From NCBI RefSeq assembly GCF_900107245.1, contig NZ_FNPG01000005.1, positions 62,001 through 126,000 of the forward strand: a stretch of DNA of 64,000 nt, read 5' to 3'. The translations under genes and the position numbers were made by a program. The notes beneath the pieces are model-generated. The model saw only the letters and a list, made by a program, of their open reading frames with translations, did not search any database and was not told the DNA's origin. This DNA is from Lachnobacterium bovis DSM 14045. Lineage in GTDB: Bacteria > Bacillota > Clostridia > Lachnospirales > Lachnospiraceae. This document shows, piece after piece, positions 37,215 to 46,600 of this stretch (position 1 is its first letter; every line of letters begins with the position of its first letter).

Positions 37215-39311
37215 TTATCTTTCTTCTTCTGGGACATCTTTGATTGAGAATGAAATTCTACCCATCTTATCTTTTCCTAAACAAATCACAGTTACTTCAT
37301 CACCAAGAGTCAAGACATCCTCAACGTGGTTAATTCGTTTATCAGTAATCTTAGAAATATGAACCATTCCTTCCTTACCTGGAGCAAACTCAACAAAAGC
37401 ACCAAATTCCTTTATACTTGTAACCTTACCTGTTAGAATCTGTCCTTTTGTGAAATCTGAAGCAATAATTCTAATCATTTCCATAGCATAATTAATCATT
37501 ACACCATCTGTTCCACAAATTGAAACATTACCTTCTTCAGAAATATCAATTTTTACATCTGTTCTAGCAATAATCTCATTTATTGTTTTGCCTTTTGGTC
37601 CAACAACATCACCAATCTTTGAAGGATCAATTGAAATCTGTTCAATCTTTGGTGCATACTCATTTACAGTTTTTCTTGGTTCTGCAATGGCCTTACTCAT
37701 CACTTCATCCATAATATATAATCTAGCTTCTCTTGTTCTCGAAATAGCCTGTTCAACAATTTCTCTTGTCAAACCATGAATCTTAATATCCATCTGAATT
37801 GCAGTAATACCACTATGAGTACCTGTTACTTTAAAATCCATGTCTCCAAAGAAATCTTCAAGTCCTTGAATATCAGTAAGAACTACAAAATCATCATCAG
37901 TTTCACCAGTAACTAAACCACATGAGATACCAGCTACCATTGATTTAATTGGAACACCTGCAGCCATTAATGCCATACATGAAGCACATGTTGATGCCAT
38001 TGATGTTGAACCGTTTGATTCAAATGTTTCAGAAACCGCTCTAATAGTATATGGGAATTCTTCAACACTTGGTAAAACTGGTAATAAGGCTCTCTCAGCT
38101 AATGCTCCATGACCAATTTCACGTCTTCCTGGACCTCTTGACACTTTAGTTTCACCAACTGAATAAGCTGGGAAATTGTAATGATGCATATATCTCTTTG
38201 ATGTAATATTCGCATCTAAACCATCAATCTTTTGAACTTCAGATAATGGCGCAAGTGTTACAACATCGCAAATTTGTGTTTGTCCTCTAGTAAACATAGC
38301 TGATCCATGTACTCTAGGAATTAAATCAACTTCTGAAGCTAATGGTCTAATCTGTTCAATTGCACGACCATCAGGACGTTTATGATCTTTTAAAATCATC
38401 TTACGAACAGTTTTCTTCTCATATTGATAAATAGCCTCTGATAATACAGCCAACCATTCCTCATTTTCAGCAAATGCTTCTTCTAATCTAGCTGTAATTT
38501 CTTTAATATTTTCTTCTCTAACCTGTTTTTCATCAGTAAATACCGCTTCTTCCATTTCTGCTGGTGGAACAATTTCTTTGATTTTTGCAAATAATTCCTC
38601 TGGAACTGCACAACTCTCATATTCATGTTTCTCTTTTCCAATTTCAGAAACAATCATATTAATAAATTCAATAACTTTTTGATTGATATCATGACATTTA
38701 TAAATTGCTTCAATCATTTTTTCTTCTGGAATCTCATTAGCACCAGCTTCAATCATGATAACTTTTTTAGAAGTAGAAGCAACTGTTAGTTTTAAATCGC
38801 CATTATCCCACTGTTCCTGTGAAGGATTAACAATAAACTCTCCATCAACCATTCCAAGCTGTGTCATAGCACATGGACCTGCAAATGGAATATCTGAAAT
38901 AGATGTTGCTAATGCTGATCCTATCATTGCAACTAATTCTGGACGACATTCTGGATCAACTGACATAACCATATTATTTAATGTTACGTCATTTCGGTAA
39001 TCCTTTGGAAATAATGGGCGCATAGGTCTATCAATTACACGAGATGTTAAAACAGCATTCTCAGATGCTTTACCCTCTCTTTTATTAAATCCGCCTGGAA
39101 TTTTACCAACTGAATACATTTTTTCTTCATATTCAACACTTAATGGGAAGAAATCAATTCCATCTCTTGGCTTATCAGATGCTGTAGCTGTAGATAAGAC
39201 TGTTGTCTCTCCATATTTTAATAAAGCTGCACCATTAGCTTGTGCGCATACTCTTCCAATATCAACAGTTAGTGTTCTGCCACCTAACTCTAATGAATAA
39301 CTCTTGTACAT
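37215..39311 (-). CDS. pnp: Polyribonucleotide nucleotidyltransferase (PNPase)
   Basis: A 698-residue phosphorolytic 3'-5' exoribonuclease. Two RNase PH domains (GGRTLTVDIGRVCAQANGAA, and later DGRAIEQIRPLASEV with GHGALAERAL) are followed by a KH domain (VVGPKGKTINEIIARTDVKI) and an S1 domain (GQILTGKVTSIKEFGAFVEF). I chose the ATG at 39311, which has AAGGAG upstream and starts MYKSYSLELGGR as in the family; the frame opens 25 codons earlier. rpsO precedes it, separated by a terminator. Confidence 0.97.
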   Translation of the reverse strand: MYKSYSLELGGRTLTVDIGRVCAQANGAALLKYGETTVLSTATASDKPRDGIDFFPLSVEYEEKMYSVGKIPGGFNKREGKASENAVLTSRVIDRPMRPLFPKDYRNDVTLNNMVMSVDPECRPELVAMIGSALATSISDIPFAGPCAMTQLGMVDGEFIVNPSQEQWDNGDLKLTVASTSKKVIMIEAGANEIPEEKMIEAIYKCHDINQKVIEFINMIVSEIGKEKHEYESCAVPEELFAKIKEIVPPAEMEEAVFTDEKQVREENIKEITARLEEAFAENEEWLAVLSEAIYQYEKKTVRKMILKDHKRPDGRAIEQIRPLASEVDLIPRVHGSAMFTRGQTQICDVVTLAPLSEVQKIDGLDANITSKRYMHHYNFPAYSVGETKVSRGPGRREIGHGALAERALLPVLPSVEEFPYTIRAVSETFESNGSTSMASTCASCMALMAAGVPIKSMVAGISCGLVTGETDDDFVVLTDIQGLEDFFGDMDFKVTGTHSGITAIQMDIKIHGLTREIVEQAISRTREARLYIMDEVMSKAIAEPRKTVNEYAPKIEQISIDPSKIGDVVGPKGKTINEIIARTDVKIDISEEGNVSICGTDGVMINYAMEMIRIIASDFTKGQILTGKVTSIKEFGAFVEFAPGKEGMVHISKITDKRINHVEDVLTLGDEVTVICLGKDKMGRISFSIKDVPEEER

Positions 39312-39450
39312 ATTATAAGTCTCCTTCTCTTTTTCACGTAACAGTATAACCGAAACTACTGAATAAAATAGGCTCAAAAACGCCATTATCCTACACTATT
39401 CAGTGGTCTCGGATGCTTCTCTGTACGTGCTTGAATTTTATATTTACATG

Positions 39451-39486
39451 AAAAACAGAGCGGAATTTCAAAAAACTCCACTCTGC
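39451..39486 (-). terminator. Terminator between rpsO and pnp
   Basis: On the minus strand CAGAGTGGA and TTCCGCTCTG pair around a T-rich loop and are followed by TTTTT. It lies 14 bases after the rpsO stop. Read-through or a separate promoter must supply pnp expression. Confidence 0.8.
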
Positions 39487-39499
39487 AAATTCTAAACTA

Positions 39500-39766
39500 T
39501 TATTTTCTTAATCCTAAACGCTCGATTAATGAACGATATCTTTCAATATCGATTTCTTTTAAGTATGATAAAAGACCTCTTCTTTTACCGATCATTTTTA
39601 ACATACCTCTTCTTGAGTGATGATCTTTTGGATTAACTTTTAAGTGTTCTGTTAATTCTGAAATTCTTGCTGAAAGAATTGCAATTTGAACTTCTGGAGA
39701 ACCTGTATCGTTAGCTGTTCTTCCATATTCGTTAATAATAGCTTGTTTTTTTTCTTTTGCGATCAT
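39500..39766 (-). CDS. rpsO: 30S ribosomal protein S15
   Basis: An 88-residue protein that binds the central domain of 16S rRNA early in assembly. The whole sequence matches, with the motifs [22 protein letters not shown] and [20 protein letters not shown]. The ATG has AGGAGG eight bases upstream. A structured leader and promoter precede it. Confidence 0.98.
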   Translation of the reverse strand: MIAKEKKQAIINEYGRTANDTGSPEVQIAILSARISELTEHLKVNPKDHHSRRGMLKMIGKRRGLLSYLKEIDIERYRSLIERLGLRK

Positions 39767-39779
39767 TGTATAATCCTCC

Positions 39780-39840
39780 TAAAAAATAATAATTGCTAGT
39801 ACTCAGCAAAAGGTCGGAGTCTCCTCTCACCGAATATAAG
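39780..39840 (-). promoter_or_regulatory. Structured rpsO leader with possible attenuator
   Basis: On the minus strand the leader shows a bulged stem GGTGAG...CTC(CG)ACC at about 39812-39831, then a short TTGCT/AGCAA hairpin (arms 39805-39809 and 39793-39797) followed by a TTATTATTTTTT run just before the ribosome binding site. Ribosomal protein S15 is known to repress its own mRNA through leader structures in several bacteria. This one is a candidate only. Confidence 0.4.
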
Positions 39841-39856
39841 CATCAAATACTAAATT

Positions 39857-39885
39857 AGTATATCATATTTCCTATAATAAGTAAA
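39857..39885 (-). promoter_or_regulatory. Extended -10 promoter of rpsO
   Basis: On the minus strand TTTACT (39885-39880) and TATACT (39862-39857) are 17 bases apart, and TG one base before the -10 makes it an extended -10. A start near 39850 would give a leader of about 85 bases. Confidence 0.6.
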
Positions 39886-39916
39886 TATGAAAACTAAAGT
39901 TTAGTAAATTTAATAA

Positions 39917-40837
39917 TTACCATTTTTTCGCAATTTCTATATCTGCCGTCATTTGTTGTTTTAGTTCATCAATAGATGCAAATTTTCTTTCTTCTCTGAT
40001 ATGACTCAAAAAGCTTATATAAACCTCTTTTCCATAAACGTCTTGACAAAAATCAATAATATATGTTTCTATTCCTATTGGATTATTGTCAGATATAGTA
40101 GGTTTTTTCCCCACATTAGTAACCCCTCTATACCATTTATCGTCAACATTTACAGCAGTAATATAAACACCATTAGGTGGAAGAATTTTATTTTCAGGTA
40201 ATATCATATTAATAGTTGGAATTCCAATTGTCCTGCCAATTTTATTTCCCTGAACAATCTTACTTTTTACAAAAAACTCATATCCTAAAAGAGCATTTGC
40301 TTTTTCAATATTACCTGCAAGAATTTCCTCCCTTATATAAGTACTACTAATATCTCTTTGGTTATCTTTTATTTTTTTTATAACCAATACCTCATAATTA
40401 TATTTTTTTGAATATTCTTTAAGTGTTCTAAAATCACCTTGTCTCTTGTAACCAAATCTAAAATCCTCTCCAACAATAAAATACTTAACATTAAGAGAGT
40501 TAACCATCCATTCAATAAAATCTACTGGCTGCATCATCATTATTTCTTTCTTGAAAGGACATTCTATCAAATAATCAAGACCTGTCTGTTCAAAAATAAA
40601 ATGTTTTTCATTATTAGTAGTTATAACTTTATTATTTGACGTCTTACTATCATTTACAAGCTTTACCGGTGGAATATCAAATGTAAATGCCACTGATTTG
40701 AAATTTTTTTCATTGCTTATTCTTATTAGATTTTCAATTAGCAACTCATGTCCTTTATGCAAGCCATCAAATTTTCCCAGAGTAATTGCTGTATTATAAT
40801 CAATCTTAAAATCTGTAGTTTCTTTTATATACTCCAT
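39917..40837 (-). CDS. ribF: Bifunctional riboflavin kinase / FAD synthetase RibF
   Basis: A 306-residue enzyme making FMN from riboflavin and FAD from FMN. The N-terminal nucleotidyltransferase domain has TLGKFDGLHKGHELLIENL and VGEDFRFGYKRQGD; the kinase domain has GRTIGIPTINM and later GVTNVGKKPT. The ATG at 40837 is chosen since GAGGAA lies six bases before it and would touch the ATG two codons earlier. It supplies flavin for Rnf and ApbE, though it is not next to them. The nearest co-directional neighbour is truB. Confidence 0.95.
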   Translation of the reverse strand: MEYIKETTDFKIDYNTAITLGKFDGLHKGHELLIENLIRISNEKNFKSVAFTFDIPPVKLVNDSKTSNNKVITTNNEKHFIFEQTGLDYLIECPFKKEIMMMQPVDFIEWMVNSLNVKYFIVGEDFRFGYKRQGDFRTLKEYSKKYNYEVLVIKKIKDNQRDISSTYIREEILAGNIEKANALLGYEFFVKSKIVQGNKIGRTIGIPTINMILPENKILPPNGVYITAVNVDDKWYRGVTNVGKKPTISDNNPIGIETYIIDFCQDVYGKEVYISFLSHIREERKFASIDELKQQMTADIEIAKKW

Positions 40838-40882
40838 AATCATTTCCTCATGCTACATAAAACCAAAGTTTAATTTTACTAT

Positions 40883-41785
40883 TTACAGAAAAAACAACTT
40901 AACTGGTTTTAAAATTTCATCCTCTTCAATATATTTATAAATTCCAATAAAATTATTTTCAAAATCGTATACCCTATAACTTGTATCACCCTTAAAAACA
41001 ACTTCACTTTTTTGTAAATTATTTTGTGACAACTTATTTCCATTGCAAACAAATTTTTGTGACTCTTTATTTGTTTGTAATTTAGGAAAATCACCAAGTA
41101 CCGAATCTATAGGAACTATATACTTTTTATATTCATCCTTTGCTACAAGTTCTTCTAAATCAGTCAATTTTATTGCATTATTTAGTTTAAAACCTGCCGC
41201 TTGTGTTCTGACTAATTCTTCCATGCAGCCAAAACATCCTAATTTATCGCCTATATCTTTACACAGTGTTCTGATATATGTTCCTTTTGAGCATCCCACT
41301 GTCATTACGACTCTAGGCAACTCGATTTTTTCTATTTTTATATAATTTATGACAACATTTCTAGGTTTTCTCTCTACCTCAATTCCCTTACGAGCCAAAT
41401 CTACTAATTTTTGGCCATTAACCTTTAATGCAGAATACATCGGTGGTATCTGTGCATAATCTCCAACAAAACTTTTTATAGCTTCTTCTACTTCTATTTT
41501 TTCAACTTCAACTGTAGATTCTTTCAAAACTTTTCCCGAAATATCTTGAGTATCTGTATCTTTTCCTAAAAGTAAAACCGCTCTATATTCTTTATCAGTA
41601 TCAGTTAATAAATCACACACTTTAGTAGCTTTTCCCAAGCAAACAGGTAAAACTCCTTCTGCATCAGGATCTAGAGTTCCTGTATGTCCAATTTTCTTTT
41701 GATGAAAGATACCTCTCATTTTTGCAACAACATCAAACGACGTAAACCCTTTTTCTTTATATATGTTGATAATTCCGTTGATCAT
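40883..41785 (-). CDS. truB: tRNA pseudouridine(55) synthase TruB
   Basis: A 300-residue enzyme making pseudouridine 55 in the T loop of tRNAs. The catalytic aspartate is in KIGHTGTLDPDAEGVLPVCL; YIRTLCKDIGDKLGCFG is the other diagnostic segment. The ATG at 41785 has GGAGG six bases before it; the open frame extends 17 codons into nrnA. It lies between nrnA and ribF, a common order. Confidence 0.96.
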   Translation of the reverse strand: MINGIINIYKEKGFTSFDVVAKMRGIFHQKKIGHTGTLDPDAEGVLPVCLGKATKVCDLLTDTDKEYRAVLLLGKDTDTQDISGKVLKESTVEVEKIEVEEAIKSFVGDYAQIPPMYSALKVNGQKLVDLARKGIEVERKPRNVVINYIKIEKIELPRVVMTVGCSKGTYIRTLCKDIGDKLGCFGCMEELVRTQAAGFKLNNAIKLTDLEELVAKDEYKKYIVPIDSVLGDFPKLQTNKESQKFVCNGNKLSQNNLQKSEVVFKGDTSYRVYDFENNFIGIYKYIEEDEILKPVKLFFL

Positions 41786-41795
41786 ATAACCTCCA

Positions 41796-42758
41796 CTAAG
41801 TTTGCAATTGTTTACAAACTTCCTCAATAATATCATTAATTATTATATGCGGTTCCTTTTCCAAGGAAAAACCAGCAGCCATTACATGTCCACCACCACC
41901 AAATGTTATAGCTATTTTTGAAACATCTACCAATCCATTTGAACGTAAACTTGCCTTATATTTTTTTTCTTCAATTTCATATAAAAAAATGGCAACCTCA
42001 ATATCCTTTGTTACACGCAATTGATTAATGATTCCATCTAAATGTTTTGGTAAAACATTATATTTTTTCATATCCACTTGACTTATGATTGAAGAAACAC
42101 ATTTTCCATCTAAATGTAACTCACTATCTATTAATGCTTTTCCTAATATCTTATTTTGGTTGAATGTCTTCGTATAAAATGTATCATCTATTATTTTCGT
42201 ATAGTTAATACCTTTTTTCATTAGTTTTCCTGCTATATTCATAGTTTTTTCTGATGTACATTTATACTGAAACACTCCAGTATCATGAATTATTCCAGTA
42301 TAAATACATTCTGCAGCATTTTTTGATACGTTTGCATCACCAATCAAATCAAATATCAATTCACAAGTTGAACTTGCTTCTGGTACTACATATACATTAT
42401 CAGCATAATTATTATTGGTAACATGATGGTCAATACACAGCGTTTCCTTTGCTGTAGAAAATAATCCTTCAAATTTTCCTAATCTATCGATTGAACCGCA
42501 ATCCACAGCAATAAATAAATCATACGTACTCTGCTCATACACTTTTTCTTCAATCTTACTTTTAATTCTATCTGCTTTATTTAAAAACTTGAAAATATTT
42601 GGAATCGGTTCAAGATAAACATCAACTTCAGCATCTTGATATTTTTCGTCTATGTAATTATACAATGCTAGGCTTGCACCAATACAATCCCCATCCGGAT
42701 TAACGTGTCCAGCTATTCCAATGTGTTTTTTTCCTTTTAGAATCTCATCAATATTCAT
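41796..42758 (-). CDS. nrnA: Bifunctional oligoribonuclease / PAP phosphatase NrnA
   Basis: A 320-residue DHH-DHHA1 phosphoesterase that degrades nanoRNAs and dephosphorylates pAp. DHH-family motifs are GHVNPDGDCIGASLAL at the start, FIAVDCGSIDR, LCIDHHVTNNNYAD and GIIHDTGVFQYKC; the DHHA1 end has FGGGGHVMAAGFSLEKE. It lies between rbfA and truB; a terminator separates it from rbfA. Confidence 0.95.
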   Translation of the reverse strand: MNIDEILKGKKHIGIAGHVNPDGDCIGASLALYNYIDEKYQDAEVDVYLEPIPNIFKFLNKADRIKSKIEEKVYEQSTYDLFIAVDCGSIDRLGKFEGLFSTAKETLCIDHHVTNNNYADNVYVVPEASSTCELIFDLIGDANVSKNAAECIYTGIIHDTGVFQYKCTSEKTMNIAGKLMKKGINYTKIIDDTFYTKTFNQNKILGKALIDSELHLDGKCVSSIISQVDMKKYNVLPKHLDGIINQLRVTKDIEVAIFLYEIEEKKYKASLRSNGLVDVSKIAITFGGGGHVMAAGFSLEKEPHIIINDIIEEVCKQLQT

Positions 42759-42790
42759 CTTTTATCAATTTGACTCCTATCTTTTTTTTA

Positions 42791-42833
42791 ACAAAAAAGA
42801 TCTAGACAGAAAAACAACTTCTCCCTAGACCTT
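42791..42833 (-). terminator. Terminator between rbfA and nrnA
   Basis: On the minus strand AAGGTCTAG and CTAGATCTT (arms 42833-42825 and 42805-42797) make a nine-pair stem with one G-U, then a TTTTTG run. It would end or reduce rimP-operon transcription 10 bases after rbfA. Confidence 0.7.
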
Positions 42834-42842
42834 TAATACATG

Positions 42843-43199
42843 CTAAATATTATTATTTATTTCATCAATTTTTCTAGACATATTTACGCCATACTCAATC
42901 GATTGATCCAAAATAAATTTAATCTCAGGTGTATTTCTAAGATTAATATTTTTAGCTAATTTTTTTCTAACAAAACCTTCTGCCGATTTTAGACCAGCCA
43001 TTGTATCTTCTTGAGATTTTTCATCTCCTAATACACTAATATAAGCCTTTGCTGTTTTTAAATCAGGGGCAACCTCAACAGCAACAATACTTGTAAAAGG
43101 ATTTATCCTAGGATCTTTTATTTCATTTCGAATAATGTTACTTAACTCTCTCATAACTTCTTCATTAATCCTAATATTTTTTATACTGTTTTTTCTCAT
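42843..43199 (-). CDS. rbfA: Ribosome-binding factor A
   Basis: A 118-residue KH-like assembly factor for the 30S subunit, acting on the 5' end of 16S rRNA. Family motifs are IRINEEVMRELSNIIRNEIKDPRI and KTAKAYISVLGDE near the middle, then LRNTPEIKFILDQSIEYG. It is the last gene of the rimP-nusA-infB run and follows infB by 18 bases. Confidence 0.95.
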   Translation of the reverse strand: MRKNSIKNIRINEEVMRELSNIIRNEIKDPRINPFTSIVAVEVAPDLKTAKAYISVLGDEKSQEDTMAGLKSAEGFVRKKLAKNINLRNTPEIKFILDQSIEYGVNMSRKIDEINNNI

Positions 43200-43217
43200 T
43201 CGCTTCTCCTATGAAAA

Positions 43218-46010
43218 TTAACGTGGTACCTCTACCATTTTATATGCTTCAACAACATCTAATTCTTTAATTTCATTGAATCCATCAAATACAAGACCAC
43301 ATTCAAATCCAGCCTTAACTTCTTTAACATCATCCTTGTATCTCTTAAGTGAAGCTAAATCACCTTCAAATATCTGGTTTCCTTCACGAGAAATTCTAAC
43401 TTTACATCCTCTTTCAAAACAACCATCTAATACATATGAACCAGCAATATTACCAATTCCTGATGCCTTAAAGATTTGTCTGATTTCAGCATGTCCAATA
43501 ACTTTTTCTTCATATACTGGATCTAACATACCCTTCATAGCTGCTTCAACGTCTTCAATTGCACTATAAATAACTTTATATAATCTAACATCTACACCTT
43601 CTCTATCAGCTGTAGCTTTAGCAATTGGATCTGGTCTTACATTAAATCCGATGATAATTGCATTTGATGCAGATGCAAGAATAACATCAGATTCATTGAT
43701 AGCACCAACACCACCATGAATAACCTTAACAATCACTTCATCATTTGATAATTTAACCAATGACTGTTTTACTGCTTCAACAGAACCTTGAACATCTGCT
43801 TTTACAACAATTGCTAACTCTTTCATATTACCTGATTGAATTTGTGAGAACAAGTCATCTAATGACATCTTAGATTTAGTCTCTTCAAGTAATTTATTCT
43901 TTCCTTCTGCGATGAATGTATCAGCAAATGATTTTGCTTCTTTTTCATTATCCATACATACGAAAATATCACCAGCTTCAGGTACATTGTTTAATCCTAA
44001 AATTTCAACAGGTTGAGATGGTCCTGCAACTTTAACTCTTTCTCCCTTATCATTAATCATAGCACGAACCTTACCATAACTGCATCCGCAAGCGATAGGA
44101 TCTCCAACATGTAATGTTCCCTTTTGAACTAATACAGTTGCAACAGAACCTCTACCTTTATCTAATTGAGCCTCGATAACAATACCTCTAGCATTTCTAT
44201 CTGGGTTAGCTTTTAACTCAAGTACCTCAGCTGTTAATAAAATCATCTCTAATAAATTAGTGATACCTTCTCCTGATTTTGCGGAAACTGGGCAGAAAAT
44301 AGTACTTCCACCCCAATCTTCAGGAATTAATTCATATTCAGCTAATTCTTGTTTAACTTTTTCAATGTTAGCACTTGGTTTATCCATCTTATTAACAGCA
44401 ACAATAATTTCTACACCAGCTGCTTTAGCGTGATTGATAGCTTCAACAGTCTGTGGCATTACACCATCATCTGCTGCTACAACTAATACAGCAATATCTG
44501 TAGAATTAGCGCCACGCATACGCATTGCAGTAAATGCTTCATGTCCTGGTGTGTCAAGGAAAGTGATATCATGTCCATTAATTGGAACTACTGATGCACC
44601 GATGTGCTGTGTGATTCCACCAGCTTCTTTATCTGTTACTCTAGTAGATCTAATAGCGTCAAGTAATGATGTCTTACCATGATCGACGTGTCCCATTACA
44701 CATACAACAGGAGCTCTTGGTATTAATTTTGCTGGATCTTCCTCAGATTCTTTTAATAACTCAGCGATAACATCTACCTTAACCTCATGTTCACAAATAC
44801 AGTTGAACTCAAGTGCAATTTCTTCAGCTTTATCAAAATCTACATCTTGATTAACTGTAACCATCTCACCTTTTAAGAATAATTTCTTAATAATAGTTGC
44901 TGGCTGAACTTTCATCTTATCTGCTAACTCTCTAATTGTAAGATTATCAGGTAACACTATTGTTTTGATTACATCTTCGTCTTCCTTCTTTGGTTGTGGT
45001 TGAGGTTTTTTCTTGCCACCATGTTTTTCTAAGTTTACATAGTTTTCTTTTTTCTTACCAAGTTTATCGTGATCTCTTCTAGAGTTGTTGTTATTGTTTC
45101 TCTTATTATTACGATTTCTTGTCTCTTTTCCACTTTCTTCTACTGCAGGCATAACATCTTTAGAAAAACTTGATTTACTAAAACGATCATTCCTATTGTT
45201 AGAAGAATCTCTATCATTTCTTCTATCGTTTCTTCTATCATTATTTCTATCGTTTCTTCTATCATTTCTTCTGTCGTTATTTCTATCATTGTTTCTGTCA
45301 TTATTTCTGTCGCCACGATTATTATTTCTATCGCCACGGCCCTCAAAACTTCTTCCATTCTTTGAGAAATCTCTGTCATTTCTCTTTTCGTTTCTTCTAT
45401 CGTTGTTTCTCTCACCGTTTTTTTCATTTCTTCTATCGTTTCGAGAATTTCTATCATTTCGACTAGCGTTAGAATTATTTCTATCGCCTCTGTCGTTTCT
45501 ATTATTTTTTTGTTGCTGACGTTCTTTATTATCCGTCTTATTTACATTTTTCTTCAAATCTTCGTCTCCATTACTACTTGCTGTTCGTTCACTAATAGGT
45601 CTGAGAGCACGCTCTCCTACTGGACGTGGTTTAATAATCGAATGTTGTTCAAGTCTAGCTTGCTCTTTTTTTCTATTGATTTTATTAGCTCTCTTAGGTT
45701 CGCCGTTACGTGGTTCTTTACCACCTTGACGACGTCCTTCCTTACTATATTGGGCATTATAAACAGCTGAAATTGATGCTTTTTTCTTAGGTCTCTCATC
45801 TGCTTTTGCATCATTTTTTATTACAGCCTTTACTTCGCCTTGATTCTTAGCATTGGCTTTAAATTTTTTATGTACAACTGCAATACCATCATCATCTAAC
45901 GAACTATTAGCTGACTTAACTTCATAATTAGAACCTTTTAAAGCTTCAATTATATCTTTTGATTTTATGTTCAGTTCTTTTGCAAGTTCATGAACTTTAA
46001 CTTTTGCCAT
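43218..46010 (-). CDS. infB: Translation initiation factor IF-2
   Basis: A 930-residue GTPase that brings initiator tRNA to the ribosome. The start at 46010 has GGAGG and begins [20 protein letters not shown]. Residues 168-315 are an Arg/Asn/Asp-rich low-complexity stretch; the IF2 N2 domain follows at 350-405. The G domain begins with GHVDHGKT at 440-447, then DTPGHEAF and NKMDKP; the C-terminal domains II-IV end with the [17 protein letters not shown] motif. Its place after rnpM and ylxQ is standard for Bacillota. Confidence 0.97.
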   Translation of the reverse strand: MAKVKVHELAKELNIKSKDIIEALKGSNYEVKSANSSLDDDGIAVVHKKFKANAKNQGEVKAVIKNDAKADERPKKKASISAVYNAQYSKEGRRQGGKEPRNGEPKRANKINRKKEQARLEQHSIIKPRPVGERALRPISERTASSNGDEDLKKNVNKTDNKERQQQKNNRNDRGDRNNSNASRNDRNSRNDRRNEKNGERNNDRRNEKRNDRDFSKNGRSFEGRGDRNNNRGDRNNDRNNDRNNDRRNDRRNDRNNDRRNDRRNDRDSSNNRNDRFSKSSFSKDVMPAVEESGKETRNRNNKRNNNNNSRRDHDKLGKKKENYVNLEKHGGKKKPQPQPKKEDEDVIKTIVLPDNLTIRELADKMKVQPATIIKKLFLKGEMVTVNQDVDFDKAEEIALEFNCICEHEVKVDVIAELLKESEEDPAKLIPRAPVVCVMGHVDHGKTSLLDAIRSTRVTDKEAGGITQHIGASVVPINGHDITFLDTPGHEAFTAMRMRGANSTDIAVLVVAADDGVMPQTVEAINHAKAAGVEIIVAVNKMDKPSANIEKVKQELAEYELIPEDWGGSTIFCPVSAKSGEGITNLLEMILLTAEVLELKANPDRNARGIVIEAQLDKGRGSVATVLVQKGTLHVGDPIACGCSYGKVRAMINDKGERVKVAGPSQPVEILGLNNVPEAGDIFVCMDNEKEAKSFADTFIAEGKNKLLEETKSKMSLDDLFSQIQSGNMKELAIVVKADVQGSVEAVKQSLVKLSNDEVIVKVIHGGVGAINESDVILASASNAIIIGFNVRPDPIAKATADREGVDVRLYKVIYSAIEDVEAAMKGMLDPVYEEKVIGHAEIRQIFKASGIGNIAGSYVLDGCFERGCKVRISREGNQIFEGDLASLKRYKDDVKEVKAGFECGLVFDGFNEIKELDVVEAYKMVEVPR
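45066..45509 (-). repeat. In-frame low-complexity repeat in infB
   Basis: This part of infB codes for short repeats of the type [14 protein letters not shown], mostly R, N and D. The DNA is correspondingly repetitive on both strands, as in the TTTCTTCTATC units between 45190 and 45440. It is inside the coding frame without stops. Length variation and slippage are likely here. Confidence 0.85.
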
Positions 46011-46039
46011 ATAATAAGCTACCTCCATTATTCAATTTT

Positions 46040-46339
46040 TTAATCTATTGTTTTAAGTATTGCATTTGCTAAATTTTCATCAGTAACCGCAATACTTGCT
46101 CTGAATTCTTTTCCAATACATCGACCCAATTCATCTTTGTCAAATAATTCAACATATTTCACCTTATAAAAATCTGTTGAATTTTTGAATTTTTTCTTTG
46201 TATTATCAGAAGCATCTTTTGCTACAATAACCAGATAAGCCTTAAACTCTTTTATAGCTTTTTCCGTAGAAAACTCTCCGCTTACTACCTTTCCAGCCTT
46301 TGCAGCAATTCCAATCATAGAAATTGTTCTATTTTGCAT
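46040..46339 (-). CDS. L7Ae/L30e family RNA-binding protein YlxQ
   Basis: A 99-residue protein of the ribosomal L7Ae/L30e family. It starts TISMIGIAAKAGKVVSGEFS and has KAYLVIVAKDASDNTKKKF, typical of YlxQ, encoded between rnpM and infB in Bacillota. It overlaps the rnpM stop by 11 bases with AAGGAG before its ATG. It probably binds RNA kink-turn elements, perhaps in ribosome assembly, but its role is not settled. Confidence 0.92.
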   Translation of the reverse strand: MQNRTISMIGIAAKAGKVVSGEFSTEKAIKEFKAYLVIVAKDASDNTKKKFKNSTDFYKVKYVELFDKDELGRCIGKEFRASIAVTDENLANAILKTID

Positions 46340-46598
46340 CTCTTATCTCCTTTTCAAGACAATCATATGTATGACTTGAAATAGAAGCCTTCAATGTTTT
46401 CTCTAAGCCTTTACTTTTTCTAGCCTTAGTAAAACATTCTACATTATTACAAATGTATGCCCCTCTACCATTTTTCTTTCCAGTCATATCTACAACCACT
46501 TCATCGTCAGGAGTTTTTATAACTCTTATCAAATCTTTTTTAGGGAACATTTCCCCACAACCTACACATCTTCTTAAAGGTATCTTCTTATTTGCCAT
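46329..46598 (-). CDS. rnpM: RnpM (YlxR), RNase P modulator
   Basis: An 89-residue protein of the DUF448/YlxR family. The signature RRCVGCGEMFPKKDLIRVIK with the two cysteines and GRGAYICNN is present. YlxR binds the RNA subunit of RNase P in Bacillus and has been named RnpM. It lies between nusA and ylxQ; only three bases separate it from nusA. Confidence 0.93.
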   Translation of the reverse strand: MANKKIPLRRCVGCGEMFPKKDLIRVIKTPDDEVVVDMTGKKNGRGAYICNNVECFTKARKSKGLEKTLKASISSHTYDCLEKEIRDAK

Positions 46599-46600
46599 TT

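Noticed and set aside
45190-45440. Short tandem DNA repeats that look like a CRISPR or satellite array
   Set aside because: Units are imperfect, lack spacers of equal length, and lie in frame inside infB.
45085-45519. Plus-strand open frame of Leu/Ser/Phe repeats, opposite infB
   Set aside because: It is the complement of the Arg/Asn/Asp repeat of infB. There is no ribosome binding site and the sequence is pure low complexity.
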